NCBI GenBank assembly: GCA_030544235.1
Contig: CM060465.1
Location: 28,156,988-28,220,987 of the forward strand
Direction of reading: 5' to 3'
Source: Lepturacanthus savala
Lineage: Eukaryota > Chordata > Actinopteri > Scombriformes > Trichiuridae
DNA: 64,000 nucleotides
In this document: positions 31,691-43,624 of the stretch, in pieces
How the letters are laid out: each line of letters starts with the position of its first letter
How positions within the stretch are numbered: the first letter of the stretch is position 1
Notes under the pieces: generated by a model
Databases searched by the model: none
What the model was told of the DNA's origin: nothing
The model's input: only the letters and a program-made list of their open reading frames with translations
Position numbers and translations under genes: made by a program

Positions 31691-33847
31691 TGTGTATACA
31701 TCACTAGTGTGACTTGGTTATGAAGGACCAGTGGTATCGACTTGGGTATAGGTGGAGGAGTCAAACTCACATCACAGTCAAAGGATTTTGCTCCCACTAT
31801 CCAAAGATTCAGGGTCTTTCCGCCCCTGAAATTCATACAGGTCACACCTCTGCCCGTCCTCTCCCCACCTGCTTACAAACCACACTGGCTGGTGGCCCTT
31901 GAGCAGCTGTGATACTTTTCCCTACTGCGCAGTTACGACATCTGCTTCTTTGTCAACAACCCGTAAAAAGCACAGCGAATCCAGTTGCCACCACTGTGTA
32001 CAAAATAAAGCAAGTACTTGCTAAAATTTGTTGGGTCTAGGTTATGATGACATTAACACTCTTGACTGTTCCTAATGCAAGGCTGGATCCAGTGTGCTTG
32101 TTACTGTACCTCTCTATATGTGTTATAATTGGAAAATTGAATGAATGAGATGCATTCTACTTAAGTGTCAAAACTGGGTAATCTGTTCTGCATGTCATGT
32201 AAGACTGTGGTCTTCCATTAAAACTAAAATTATTGCTGAATAGCACTTTCTTATTTTACTTTTTTTTTTTATTAATTTCTGGCATTTCCATTCATATAAA
32301 AAATGGACAAAACAAAGAAACTCCTCCAAATGAAACAACAGACTACATGGTTTGCAACAACAGCCCTTTTGAAAGACAAAGCATTTTCTGATCTGAGCCC
32401 CCTATCAGCAAGACCGCATTTTTTTGTGTCTTCCAAAACCTGCACAGTTGAGAAATAAACACATTTTATTATGCAGTTTTGGTCAGGCTTTGCCACAAAA
32501 ATACCTACTTCGTGAAAGGTTGGTTGAGCATTGACTTCATGGTAATAACCATGTGATTAATGTTGCTGAATGATGATTAAAAGAAACCTATGATGACTTG
32601 CAATATTAAAGTGGAAACCACTGGCGGTCCCCAATGCTAAACTCAATCATTGACATTGCACCCCTGCCTCTGCCAACTTTGATAGGATTAAAGTCATAAT
32701 TACTATCACTGCTAGGAGGCTTTGTTGTTTGAACATAAACATCTCTAGGTCATTCTGAGGCACCTGCTGAAAAGACTGATTCTGTCATTTTCTTGGGAGG
32801 ACAGTCTCAGGCAGTAATATAAGCACAATAATTAATAATATATAATCATTAATAATATTTCCAGCCATTTGTGGCCTCCATGGCCCCAGGTGTTCTGGGT
32901 CTGCCTGCATCTGCACGTATGATTATTGTTATTGAGATTCCAGATGCAATCAGTCATTTAATATTGTCACCAGTGGCCTTTGGGAAACTCTGAAATGTGT
33001 TTACTGATGGTATAAACTGCATGAACCAAGTCCATGCAGATGCATATCACTGTGATATTTAAGCATGACATTCTGCAAACATGGAAACAAATAGCTTGGA
33101 AGTGACTTGTTGTACTTCTGTGTCCTAATGCAGCAAACCAGACACTCTGACCTGTTACAATTGCAATTAATGCATTGTACAACCATGATGATCCTAATTT
33201 TGAAATACAGTTTAAATTGATGCTAATTCTAAATGTTAAATGCAGGCCATTAAACTATGAATATCAGCAGTATGGTTATGTCCAAATACCAAAAAATCCA
33301 AATATCATCCGTCTCAGTTACTCCTGTGCTCTGTGAATGGGAGACTTAAAAAAAAAAACGCTAAAAGCGGCAATGCAAGACATTCTAGCTGCTGATGACG
33401 GGCAACAACGAGGACAATCTTCACCCCGGGCTACACTAGATTATTGTACTTACAAGCTGTTTCTCAGACTTACAGTATTTATTGATAAAAACAAATGTCA
33501 TTACCACAGGACAGTTCCCCATAAAACAACCCGCATCATTGCACATTGGAACTATTAAGCTTTTTGTGTAGATTTATGTAATGTGATTAAGGTCTTCTCT
33601 GGAATTCATCAGCTGAGAGGAGCCAACATCTGGTCGACAATGAGTTTGATAAGGGTTTTAAATGTGGGTATTGCGTACACATTTTAACATCTGTGCTGTT
33701 TGCTAATTGCCAACATCATCACAAATCTAAAAGTAATTTAAAGCCTAGACAGCTGTAAAATTAGGATTATGCCACATCATTGTCATGAAAAATAAAACTA
33801 TATATATATATATAAAGTTAAATTCCAAAACATGCCAAAACAAAAAG
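31691..33847. other. Unassigned sequence
   Basis: No gene. A T run lies at about 32261-32270, and 32640-33180 is ordinary mixed-composition sequence without repeat signature. A short TA run occurs at 33800-33815. Confidence 0.45.
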
Positions 33848-33859
33848 TAGACAATACAG
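33848..33859 (+). repeat. SINE target-site duplication, left copy
   Basis: tagacaatacag is repeated exactly at 34225-34236. Confidence 0.9.
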
Positions 33860-34224
33860 TCAGTCAGTCATTTTCTATACCTGCTTATTCCTCATTAGGG
33901 TTGCAGGGGTCTGCTGGAGCCAATCACAGCACGTTATGGTGAGAGGCAGGGATACACCCCAGATGGTCGCCAGCCAATCGTGGGGCACAAACACCATTCA
34001 CTCACACACTCACACCTACAAGCAATAGAGTTGTCAATTAACCTCAGCATGTTTTTGGACTGTGGGAGGAAGCCAGAGTACCCGGTGGAAACCCAAGTAG
34101 ACATGGGGAGAACATGCAAACTCCACACAGAAAGGTCCCAGACCCAGGACCAAGGAGGTCTTGAACTTGCGGCCTTCTTTCTGTGAGGCAACAGCACTAA
34201 CCCCTGCACCACCGTGTTACCCAA
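33860..34224 (-). mobile_element. Full-length DANA/mermaid-type SINE (copy 2)
   Basis: The most complete of the copies here. On the minus strand it opens with a tRNA-derived head (gtaacacggtggtgcagggg, ttagtgctgttgcctcac) containing a box A-like tggtgcagggg and a box B-like agttcaagacc, the internal promoter of RNA polymerase III. The body has ctgtgtggagtttgcatgtt and ctccccatgtctacttgggt. The 3' part runs gaccatctggggtgtatccc, tgctggagc-type sequence and aggaataagcaggtataga, ending in (GACT)n. Exact 12-bp duplications bound it. About 365 bp, close to the normal family size. Confidence 0.93.
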
Positions 34225-34236
34225 TAGACAATACAG

Positions 34237-34639
34237 GGTGCACATAAACACACCACCACACACCTCTAGTGGGTCATAAGTGATGACTGAGTGGAATTAC
34301 ATTTGTACAAGTGTATGTATTGTTGTTGTTATTAGGGAAATCCTGCATAATCTGCCTTTAAGATAACTAATTATCTAAAGTATGGGATGTCTAATCACTT
34401 ACACTGTCTGTATTGTTGTTTATTTTAGGTTTTTAAATTGCATATTGTACTTTGCACCATATAAACACATAATTTGTCTCTGAAGTGATCATAATGAAGT
34501 AAAAAAAAAAATCTATTTACACCCTTATGCCTCAAATCACTGAATAAGAGAAGTAAAATTCAAAGGAAAAAAAAGCACTTAATGTACCCTACATTACTCA
34601 AATTATGCGTCGATGTTCATAAAAGGCCATAAAAGCCTG
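34237..34639. other. Unassigned AT-rich sequence
   Basis: No gene or named repeat. Confidence 0.4.
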
Positions 34640-35260
34640 TTAAAATTAGTTACACTCAATGTCCTGATACCTGTTACTGCACCAGTTCAGAGCAGACGTA
34701 ATGTTGGGGTCACTTTTAATGTGCCAGATGCTACTCGCGGGCTCCCCATTTGTTTAACAGGCCTTTACAACCGCGGTAAACGCTAAATCACACTTAGATG
34801 AAATCGTAAAATTCGTCCATAGGCTTCATTTTGCTGTTTGTCCCCACTTCGGCCATTATGCGAGGCAGCTGATTGCATAACAGCAAACCATAAGACCTTT
34901 ACAGTGGCTTCACTGAATAGAAATCAACCAACGTCCTCATTGCTCATCTGGGCTCTATTAAGTTTGCATAATGATGCAGAGAAGGTACCAAGGAAACATA
35001 CCAAAAGAACATTATCATTCTTCTTCGCTTCCCCCAGGAAGGCAAACAATGCTTGAAAACCTCTGTGACTTCTTTCCACCTCCTCAAGGATAATGAGCCT
35101 GCAATTGGAATTAAAGGCCAATGAATTAGCCCTCAGCCTTGCTTTTAATCAAGCATCAGATCAGCAGCAGATTGCTCATCACTACCTCTCCAATTTCCAC
35201 AGGCTTAATTATCTAGAACTTTGTTCATTCAATGAACTCTGCACCGTCACAAATTAGGAA
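34640..35260. promoter_or_regulatory. Unique block with homeodomain-like words, candidate conserved non-coding element
   Basis: Composition is balanced, with no repeat signature. It contains 'tttgcataatgatgca' near 34970, 'gcaattggaattaaaggcc' near 35102, 'caatgaattagccctcag' near 35118 and 'ggcttaattatctaga' near 35202: dense ATTA/CAATT-type sites as found in developmental enhancers. No coding pattern. Confidence 0.32.
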
Positions 35261-35598
35261 GTAGAGGAATCCCAAATTTACAAAGAGAGTACAATTGTAA
35301 CTGCACACAACATCTGTTTCAATAGGGAGCGCCTTTATTTGGCCAATTTATCTGATTTTGTGAAGTAAAGGGCATGCATTAAATATGAATTCACCACAAT
35401 ATCCATCAACTGGAAACAAAAAAACATGTGGTTCACTTTGAGTTCAAACTGGCTTACAAATTGGAAATTAACTGACCATTAACTAAGACCCATCCCCCTC
35501 ATTTAGCTACAGACATCATGGCTATACTATGTTGTCCGGAATACTGTCCCAATATGCAATAACTTTTGTCTGAAATCACAGACTACTTACATATATTG
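35261..35598. other. Unassigned AT-rich sequence
   Basis: No gene or named repeat. Confidence 0.4.
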
Positions 35599-35962
35599 TA
35601 CCCTCCACCATTTCATTTGACTCTGCAATTATTAAATATTTACAGTTATTTACTGTAAATACTCTAAAAACTTGCCAGGTAACTTCTGTAAATTGAATAG
35701 AATACAAGATAATGTTGTAAACTAGATTACAATTAAGTATTGTTTTTTGTGGGGGTTTTGGGGGGGGACTGGAGAATTACTGTAATTTATATAAACAAAA
35801 TTCTGTAATCATTTTACAGTAATATACTGTTATAATTTTTACAGAAATGTAATATTATCTTTACAATAATTAACAGCAATTTTACAGTACTTTGCCAGGT
35901 ATTTCCTGTAAATTTTACAGTAAGTTTTTTACAGTATATATTTACCCTCCACCATTTCATTT
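35599..35962. mobile_element. Palindrome-rich insert between 20-bp direct repeats
   Basis: taccctccaccatttcattt occurs exactly at 35599-35618 and 35943-35962, and similarity continues a few bases upstream (atatatt). Between them lie repeated 'tttacagtaa/ttactgtaaa' words, including a hairpin at about 35638-35662 (tatttacag ... ctgtaaata), and a G-rich run at about 35750-35767. The arrangement suggests an inserted short element with a long target duplication, or a local duplication. I cannot name a family. Confidence 0.55.
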
Positions 35963-36249
35963 AATAATGACAAACTGTTATGTCAACATGGACTGATCCA
36001 AAAGAAGCAAGTACAACAACCTATTATATTGTTGCTGGCATTTGCTTTCTTTTTGTTTTTTTTGTTTTTTTCAACCAACTGCAGGAAAAAAAAAATCAGA
36101 ATGAAAGAACACATTCTATGCTTAACATTTGCATAACATCCCTGGCCTTTCTCTGACATTTAATATAGCCTATGAATTATAATCAGCCCCAATAATGAGA
36201 TGAGAAATACCAAATGTGTCAGTAAAAGGTTTGTCTCAAATGATTCTCA
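35963..36249. other. Unassigned sequence
   Basis: T-rich run near 36050-36072 and an A run near 36087. No gene. Confidence 0.4.
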
Positions 36250-36312
36250 CCCCCACCCCCCCCCCCATTCCATTCCATACCCCATCCCATCCCATACCCC
36301 ATCCCACACCCG
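36250..36312 (+). repeat. C-rich and CCCAT/ATTCC-type pentamer microsatellite
   Basis: A C run is followed by reiterated cattc, catac and catcc pentamers. Confidence 0.92.
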
Positions 36313-39239
36313 AAATGCATGCACACTTGAACTTTAAGGATACAGTCCATAATTTATTAACTAAAGTCTTTGCTGGATGGGGAGGAGAAGAAGCCTGAGG
36401 AAATGTGTCTGCAAAGAAAGTGTATAGGTAAATAAAAGAAATATAAGTCTTCAGAAAGGGTCTAATAAATAAGTGTGAAAGCATTAATTTGAAGGCAGCG
36501 GGCAAGTGTCAACTCTGTGTCACAAACCCAAGGTTGTGTGTGACGTCTCCCATTCATAACACTAAAGGACCTAGGGGCGTGCATGATGGATGTTGGGCCA
36601 GAAGAGTAGTAGTTTATCAAACACAAGCTGATTTTTTTTTCCCGGTTTCGTGTTTCGTTTGACTATCGGTAGCAATGTTGGCAGTGGCTTTATGAAGACT
36701 AAATCAAAGACCTCGACAATAAATTAAAATATAAGACCAAAGAGGAAGCTTTATGAAAATGAACAAGTCAGTGGAGTTCAAAACAGCCAATTATGTATCT
36801 ATGAAAAAACATTTCAGCACAGAAGTGTCATCTGGTTCAGATATCCCACACAATTTGGTACAGATTTAATTCCCCGAATATAAGGTGAGCAAAAACATTA
36901 ACAGATGAGCATCACTGCATGTGACAAAGTTGGCTTATGCTGCTGCTTTTAACTCTCTATTGCATAGTGTTGCCATATGGCAACAATTACTTTGTCTTCA
37001 TTTTTCTAACCAAGCTGTGATATAAAATATGTTTTTACAGTTAGGTGTGAAACAAGAGGGCTTTTATTTTTGAAGGACATACAATTTATGAGGCGACAAG
37101 ACCAAGTCCCTTTTGCTCATGGACATTTGACATGTGAGCATCATTGTCTCACAACCAAAGGTTGTCTTTTATTCAGAATTTGGGAATATTTTCACAAAAT
37201 TGAACTTGAATTTATTTTAATTTTGATGTTATAAGTTGTTGATTTTTTTCTAATATGCTAAAATAGATTTGTTCCCATGTGGCAACAATATGCAAATATG
37301 GAAAATTTCTAGTGCATTGACTTTCATAGCATGTAACTAACCCGAGACTATCCATTTTTTCTTATATATCTTAAAATATATATCATTTTAAACTCATTTT
37401 AAGTAATAAAAACATTCAAAACATTTCTTACCATGTCTAAATAATAGTCTATGCAATACAGGGTTAACCAAACAACACTATATTTATGTTTTTTTTTTTT
37501 ATTTAATAAGGGAGTGTGTACAATAATTAACATGATTTTATGAGACGTGCCAGATTAGTATCATCTGTAGTCCCTGATGGGCTGATGGCTGGTCAACTAC
37601 TCCGAATTATGATGCCATGTTTGATTGGCTAGTAACCACTGTTTTATAGATTTGGAAAAAAATCAGTTGAGAGATGTGATGTTCCCTAGTTCTGTGGGCA
37701 CAGAGAGTTCCAGACATGTGTTGCTTGATGGGAAAAGACCAAAGGCCCAAAGGTACTTACATGGTATTTTACAGTCCCCTCAGGTAGTAACTCTGGTAAA
37801 TGAGTTTTGATTTTGTGAATGCATTCATTGAGCGTAGGGGGGACAGCCAATGAAAAATGTTATGTCTGCAAAATTGGTCAAGTCTACCCCAGATTTAAGA
37901 AATCATATTTAATCAAAATGTTTTACCCATTGTTTTCAAAGCCTGCTTATATGTGATACTCCCTGTTTGTGTCCAGGTGGTAAGACAATGGTTCATAAGA
38001 GAATCATAACTCCGATGTACAACTTTGATGCAACAGTAGTAAAATCTTATGCAATTTGCTTAAATTTGAATTCAATTGAATTTGATTCTGTGTTGTGTTT
38101 ATAATGTGAATCGAGATTATATTACTATGTTTAACTGTCTTGTACTACTTATTGTCTTATCCCACTCACTACAACATTAGTAACCGGTCTTGTTTACTCA
38201 ACTTTTGAGAGAGCTGATGCTTTTTTTTTTCCTTCCGAGCTGACGAAATGGTTTATTTGTTGGAAAAACCGGGACTATCGTTGGCATTAGCCATTTGTTA
38301 ACTTAAGAGAAGGTCAGAGTGGCTGGTGGGCTAAGTGTATGACTGGAGAGCACAATTAGCATCCAATTAAGTCACTAAAGGTTTCTCTTAGCCATGACCA
38401 TGATCTTCCCTTAACCTCAGTCAAGCAGTTTTATTTTCCTAAAATTCACCATTTTTATATTAGTGAACTGCAAAATGCACTCTTTCTAACTTTATCTTTG
38501 GTTGAATCCATTGAATGGATTATCTAACTACAACAAAGGGAACTGGAAATGTCTCTCAATTGAAAACCTTTTTAAATCTGTGACACACGGAGAACACTTT
38601 TACTTTTACAAGCTGCCCACACAAGCCGACCTTCTCTCCTGAGTCCAGCAGATCCTTTCAACACCTGAAAAACATTCGTACCATTCTCATTCCAGGTCTT
38701 CTTCATATTTTCTGTTGTGTTATTGCCGTAGGCTCAGCATCCATCTGGTTCGTTCCACATGCAGAACGTAATCGAATCACAAAACAAAAGAAGCAAAGCT
38801 TTGCGAGAGCTTTTGTGTAATTGCATTAAATTTCATTGCTCAGGATGATACTTTCAACTACCATTGTTCTATAACAGTGCATTGTATTCAATTGGGCTTC
38901 CACAGAAATCATTTAGTCTACTAGTTTCATGGTAGCAGTTTGTAATTTCAATTAAATGTGTAATATACTGTAAGGAATGGATTATGTGACAGAGGCGTGA
39001 TGAGTCTCTTTCTGGTGGGAAACAGTGGCCCTGGAAATGTTCAGTGGGATTCATTTCACACAGTGATACACATTAAGCCGGGAAGCTTCTCTTTGAATTA
39101 TTTAAAGAAATAAGAAAAAAAAAATGCTTCCTGCTTTGCGCTGATTACTAAAGGAACAAAGGTCATTTTTCTCATGTCTTTCTTGGAAGAAAAACAGGTT
39201 TTGTACTGTACATTTTTATAATGGGAACAACACATCCAA
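36313..39239. other. Unassigned, mostly AT-rich sequence
   Basis: No supportable gene in almost 3 kb. The part 37600-37830 (agagagttccagacatgtgt ... gcttgatgggaaaagacc) vaguely resembles LINE-associated fish repeats. 38590-38900 and 38870-39060 are more GC-balanced and unassigned. Confidence 0.4.
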
Positions 39240-39668
39240 TCAATGAATCAAACCAATGAAACACCTTTATATAGCACCTGTCACACAGGTTAGTGCCATT
39301 CAAAGCACTTCCCAGATTGGGAAATTCTGTGAATTTTCAAAGGAGGAAACTTTTCATGGGAATTAACAGGAATATGTGTGATCTAATGGGAATAAACAGG
39401 AATAAATCCAAAATGTACAAAATTGAAGGTTGGCCCTTAACAGGGGACTTATATATAGTTGGGGAAAACTTGTAACATAATATAAGGTATGGGGTAATAT
39501 ATATTTGTTAATCTCCAATGGTATTAATATTTTACTTGCAAATACAAAAACAACTAGCTAGCTAATAAGTTCCAAAATATTGAACATTTCGAAAATTCCC
39601 CAGCTTATATTCTCATTATGGAAACTTACCAGAAATTTTCTGGGTATTTGCTGCCCCCCTTGCAACCC
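39240..39668. mobile_element. Probable non-autonomous DNA element
   Basis: It begins with the common fish phrase ttatatagcacctgtcacac and continues with 'gggaaattctgtgaatttt', 'ttttcatgggaattaacagg', and near the right end 'accagaaattttctgg' and 'ccttgcaaccctg'. These phrases recur in teleost non-autonomous elements with GGAAA/TTTCC-rich ends. Terminal inverted repeats are only partly visible. Confidence 0.4.
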
Positions 39669-40016
39669 TGTTCCCAGATGACAGAGCAAATGTAGAAAGT
39701 AAAACTGTCTTAAAGACCCATGCAAGAAAACCCTCGTAACATTCTTTGCACTACATGCTGGTCACCTTATTTCAAAAAATACTATCTAATCAACAAAATC
39801 TTAAATAGAAAGAAAACAAAAACTAAAATAATTACAAATAGTGATGTCTAGCCATGCAGTCACTGTTAGTTTATCAGTCTTTGAGATTTCTGCTGCCACT
39901 CCATTACAAATGCAATTGTATTGTCTTAAAAATATAAAACAAAAAACAACCAAAAACAACTTTCTTCTAGGAAAATAGTTTTATATTGTCCTATTCACAA
40001 AAGATATTGTGTTGAT
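39669..40016. other. Unassigned AT-rich sequence
   Basis: No gene or named repeat. Confidence 0.4.
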
Positions 40017-40178
40017 GATAAGACAGCATGGTGTGTGCCCCACGATAGGCTGGTGACCATCTGGGGTGTATCCCTGCCTCGCGCCTGTAATGCGCTGGGA
40101 TTGGCTCCGGCAGACCCCTGTGACCCTAATGATGAATAAGTGAGTATAGAAGATGAATGAATGAAAGATAAGACAGCA
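40017..40178 (+). mobile_element. 5'-truncated DANA/mermaid-type SINE (copy 3) with its target duplications
   Basis: SINE sequence 40029-40166 starts in the 3' third (tggtgtgtgccccacgatag, gaccatctggggtgtatccc) and ends in a (GAAT)n-like tail. Exact 12-bp duplications gataagacagca lie at 40017-40028 and 40167-40178. The missing head and exact duplications show 5' truncation at the moment of insertion, as in LINE-driven target-primed reverse transcription. Confidence 0.92.
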
Positions 40179-40859
40179 AAGAGATCTCCAAATTCATAAA
40201 CCAACCTTTCCTTCCAGACATGACATGTCCATAGGACATTACAAAGCTAAAAAAAACAATCCTTTTATTCCTAACAACTTTATTGTATCACATATATAAA
40301 TGGGAAATCAGCATGTATACTTTAGGACATGAAGTAACTGTAGCACCTAGATACTCTCAGTAAGTAGTTTCATAATCAGCTGCAGGAACAGATTGTTCAC
40401 TTAATTTTTTGCCTTGTCATCATTTCCGGCTGCTGAAAGAATTGGCTGATCTTAGCACTGTTGGCAGCCAAATCCCAGCCAACTGGTCAAACTTCTTCAC
40501 AGCAGATAAAGTAAACAGTGTCTAATAGACACACGTTCTCGTAATATAAAAGCAAAGATTTCATGTGCACGATCCATTCCTCAAATGGTTTCCTTGAACT
40601 GCCATATCTCTTTCATCTACATCTTCATTGTGGAAGTATGGGATAGTGAACATGAGGCCAAGTGGATTTGAGACTATATTGCCAACACCTGCCTGTAGCC
40701 AAACCTTTAGATAGTTTAAAAACTCTCTACATTTTTACATAAATGAAGAAATGAGTAAGGAAATAGGCCAGAAGTTTGACACATGATTATTTCCTGTTAG
40801 TGTTCTATAACAATATTTTGTTCCATTCTAATTTTCCTTTGGTGAGGGTAATTGACAGT
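40179..40859. other. Unassigned sequence
   Basis: No gene or named repeat. Confidence 0.4.
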
Positions 40860-41080
40860 TGCTATGTTAAGAAATGAAAGCTTAATTAGAAAACTAACGC
40901 CTCATTTCGGCTAGGTGCCGCAAAATCCATTGGTATTCAACCTCAGTGTAGCTTAAATTACACAATCATTGCTCATAATCAATCATCTTTAGTAGGCTTC
41001 TGGTGGATAAATTGGAGTTTAATATGTTTTCATGATGGTAGCTCTTACAGCTGTCACTGATCCGCAGGTTTGTAAAATCA
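40860..41080. promoter_or_regulatory. Candidate conserved non-coding element
   Basis: Unique sequence with 'gaaagcttaattagaaaact', 'gtagcttaaattacacaatc' and 'ctcataatcaatcatc': clustered homeodomain-type words. Not coding. Unverified. Confidence 0.28.
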
Positions 41081-41539
41081 AGCAGTTCTCCATTTGTCTG
41101 CAGCAAAAATAATGGTATAATAGTGAGTAATCCCAAATTGAAATCAGCAACATTATTGTTTTATATATATACATCTAAGATTAGTATTGCATGTAATACC
41201 ATATCACTGAAAACCTTTAAAGATTCATAAAACAGAGGAATCGGCTCGTGTCAGCTTATGACCATGAAAGAAAACAGGATCTGTCAGTGCAGCATCTTGA
41301 GAAGTGCTGTGGGTGTGTTTATTTGAGCTTCAGAATGTGAAACACTCAGAAATATTTTTTATTATTCACCGTGGTGTCTGCCGCTCACTCTCTTTATTCA
41401 CTGTCTAGGTCGCTTGACCACCGCTCTCTCCTTCGCCGTGGACTAGACTGTACAAACAGCTTACGCCAAACCCTGCACCCTCTACCTTTAATTCATCATT
41501 AAACTGAGTTCATTTGGGCTAATAAATCTCAATATTTTA
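41081..41539. other. Unassigned sequence
   Basis: No gene or named repeat. Confidence 0.4.
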
Positions 41540-41960
41540 AAAGATGTTACCCAATAACCATAATGTCCTGGGAGGCTTTCGACTGGGCCCAAATGGATTG
41601 ATATTCAGAAACACAACACAGAACAGAAGTGGGAATACAGGATATTAAATCAGTCCCCCTTTGGCTGAAAGGTCTCATTAATTATCCCGCTTGAAAATGC
41701 AGCTCTGTGAATAGGAACCAAGCTGTTTCTAAGGGAAATAATTCATTTATTCTTCCGTGATGAATAGGCATAGATTTGGCTAGGAACGTGTCAAACAATG
41801 TCACCCACTGGGCATTCTGTTCCTCCAGAAACGCCGGCTCTCTCCCTCCAGAGCTCCCCGGGGCTCGGCAGCTGTCTGTCGGCAAGCAGCGGCTGCATAT
41901 CTGAGAATGTTTGTGCTCCATCGGCTAGAGTTCACTCGCTGCATGTTAGGAAGAGGTGTT
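41540..41960. promoter_or_regulatory. GC-balanced unique block, candidate conserved non-coding element
   Basis: It contains 'ggtctcattaattatcccgc' and a GC-rich core (gctctctccctccagagctc, tccccggggctcggcagct). Overlapping short frames on both strands show no domain. Unverified. Confidence 0.3.
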
Positions 41961-42189
41961 ATAAGACCTATTCAAGAAAAAAAACCTCACAGACGTGTAC
42001 TTTTGGTGCGCCGACTTTCAATACAACAAGAAGTGTCGGCTGGCTGCTCCAGCACATATTTTTGCCATCTAATAGCTGGGATGATATGAAAGTGTGAATG
42101 ATAAACTCTAGTTTAAGTTGAGATACATCAGATCCAAGCATGACAATGTTTCTCAAGTGGAAACAAAAGATGTATGGGGTCAAACAAAA
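41961..42189. other. Unassigned sequence
   Basis: No gene or named repeat. Confidence 0.4.
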
Positions 42190-43490
42190 GGGGTCAATGG
42201 TTTGATATGTTGGTCTGAAAACATTGTCTGATCAAACATAACACCAAGATTTGTAAGTCTAGACATGACAGCTGATGAAAGGGACCCAATACACTGAGCA
42301 ACCTTCGCAATAATACTGTCCGAGGCAATGATAAGGACTTAAGTCTTTTCTGCATTTATCTGTAAAAAGGTATTTTCCATCCAATCCTTTATGCCTGTCA
42401 GACAGTTGTGGATAACCATCTCATTGGTCTTTAAAAAGATATAGAGCTGAATATCATCAGTTTAACAGTGGTATGAAATTATTTTCAATTTACTAATTAT
42501 TTGACTAAAGGGAAGCATATATGCAGCAAATAATAATAATATGTCCTAAGACAGAACCCTGGAGAACACCGCAGAAAAGAGTAACAGTTTCAGAGATATT
42601 GGTACCAAATGACACAGAAAAATTCTTAGTCCTTTCAGTTGGGATAAGGTGATATATAATATCAAATGCTAAACTATGATCCACCAGTTCCAAAACAGAG
42701 CATTCACCCCTATCAGAATGCATCACAATGTCAATTGAGGCCCTAAGAAGACCTGTTTCAGTCAACACACTGTTGAGCTGTGTGGCATCGTTTGAAATGT
42801 AAGGCAAAATGGAAGTATGGAAGGTTTGTTTTTTGTTTAGTTTTTTTCAGAAAAAGGCTGAACAACTGCATGTTTAAAATGAGTTGGGACACAACCAAAA
42901 AGCAGGGAGGTTTTAATAATGGAGACCACACAAGGACCAATAGAATACAATTTTAAACAAGGATTTTGGTAAAATATCAACGGTACATCAAGGAGATTTC
43001 ACACTACCCACCAGATCAATAAGGTCTTACAGGGAAATAGGGGAGAAACAGCCCAAGATTGACAGCTGGGTTGGATAAGTAAGAAAGAGAGTTGAAGAGG
43101 GGGTAATGCTAGGCCTGACATCTCTAATCTTTTCCACAAAGAAAGAGAGAAAATCACTACAAGCCTTGTTTGAAAAGACTGGCACATCAGGGGGTGAAGG
43201 AGTAACAATGTTGTTGATGGTTAAAGGTCTTTAAAAAAGAGATGGCACACTTAGAGATTGGTGGTTTTCCACAGTCATTTTCCTTTCAACGTTTACACTG
43301 GAAACAATGAATAGAGTCAGTTACCAAGGGGGATAAATTAGCTGAAGGGACAAGTCTCAATTTACATGGAGCCACAATATTCAAAACAACAGAGAATTGT
43401 CAGTTTAAGGAGTGGACCAGACAATTAATGTCAGTCTGAGTTAGCAATGCTGCCCTGTGGTAAAATTTTGTAGAAAACTGTGAAAAGAAT
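42190..43490 (-). mobile_element. L2-clade LINE fragment (copy 2)
   Basis: Minus-strand RT homology runs from about 42200 to 42810, and LINE-like sequence continues to about 43490 (plus-strand phrases 'ttaataatggagaccacaca', 'aggaccaatagaataca', 'accaccagatcaataag' style). Both extremities are lost. It is better preserved than copy 1 but broken by stops and shifts. Confidence 0.8.
42200..42807 (-). pseudogene. L2-like reverse transcriptase relic (motifs A, B and C)
   Basis: Three RT motifs can be followed on the minus strand. Motif A: CSVLELVDHSLAFDIIYH (usual VLVLLDLSAAFDTVDH), with Asp of AFD kept. Motif B: CGVLQGSVLGH (usual CGVPQGSVLGP), with Pro replaced by Leu. Motif C: TDDIQLYIFLKTNEM (usual YADDTQLYISLKTNEM), where the Asp pair lies at 42453-42458 but the Tyr position is a stop. 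The C-terminal part reads VLIIASDSIIAKVAQCIG and NLGVMFDQ, matching L2 sequence after the palm domain. Changes of frame and the stop exclude function. Confidence 0.85.
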
Positions 43491-43585
43491 CTAAATTAAG
43501 GTTGAACAAAACATTCACGGTCGGTAACTTGCAGCTCCTCAGAGCAAAACTGGCATGGCTTTTCTAACCTGTAGTTCGAACATGC

Positions 43586-43624
43586 CAATTGAATATTTGA
43601 CTGGAGAAGTCAAATATTCAATTG
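43586..43624. repeat. Perfect hairpin, 17-bp stem and 5-base loop
   Basis: caattgaatatttgact (43586-43602), loop ggaga, then its exact reverse complement (43608-43624). It lies just outside the recognisable L2 fragment. Confidence 0.95.

Noticed and set aside
33860..34224. tRNA gene
   Set aside because: Box A and B-like words belong to the degenerate tRNA-derived head of a SINE; no cloverleaf can be completed.
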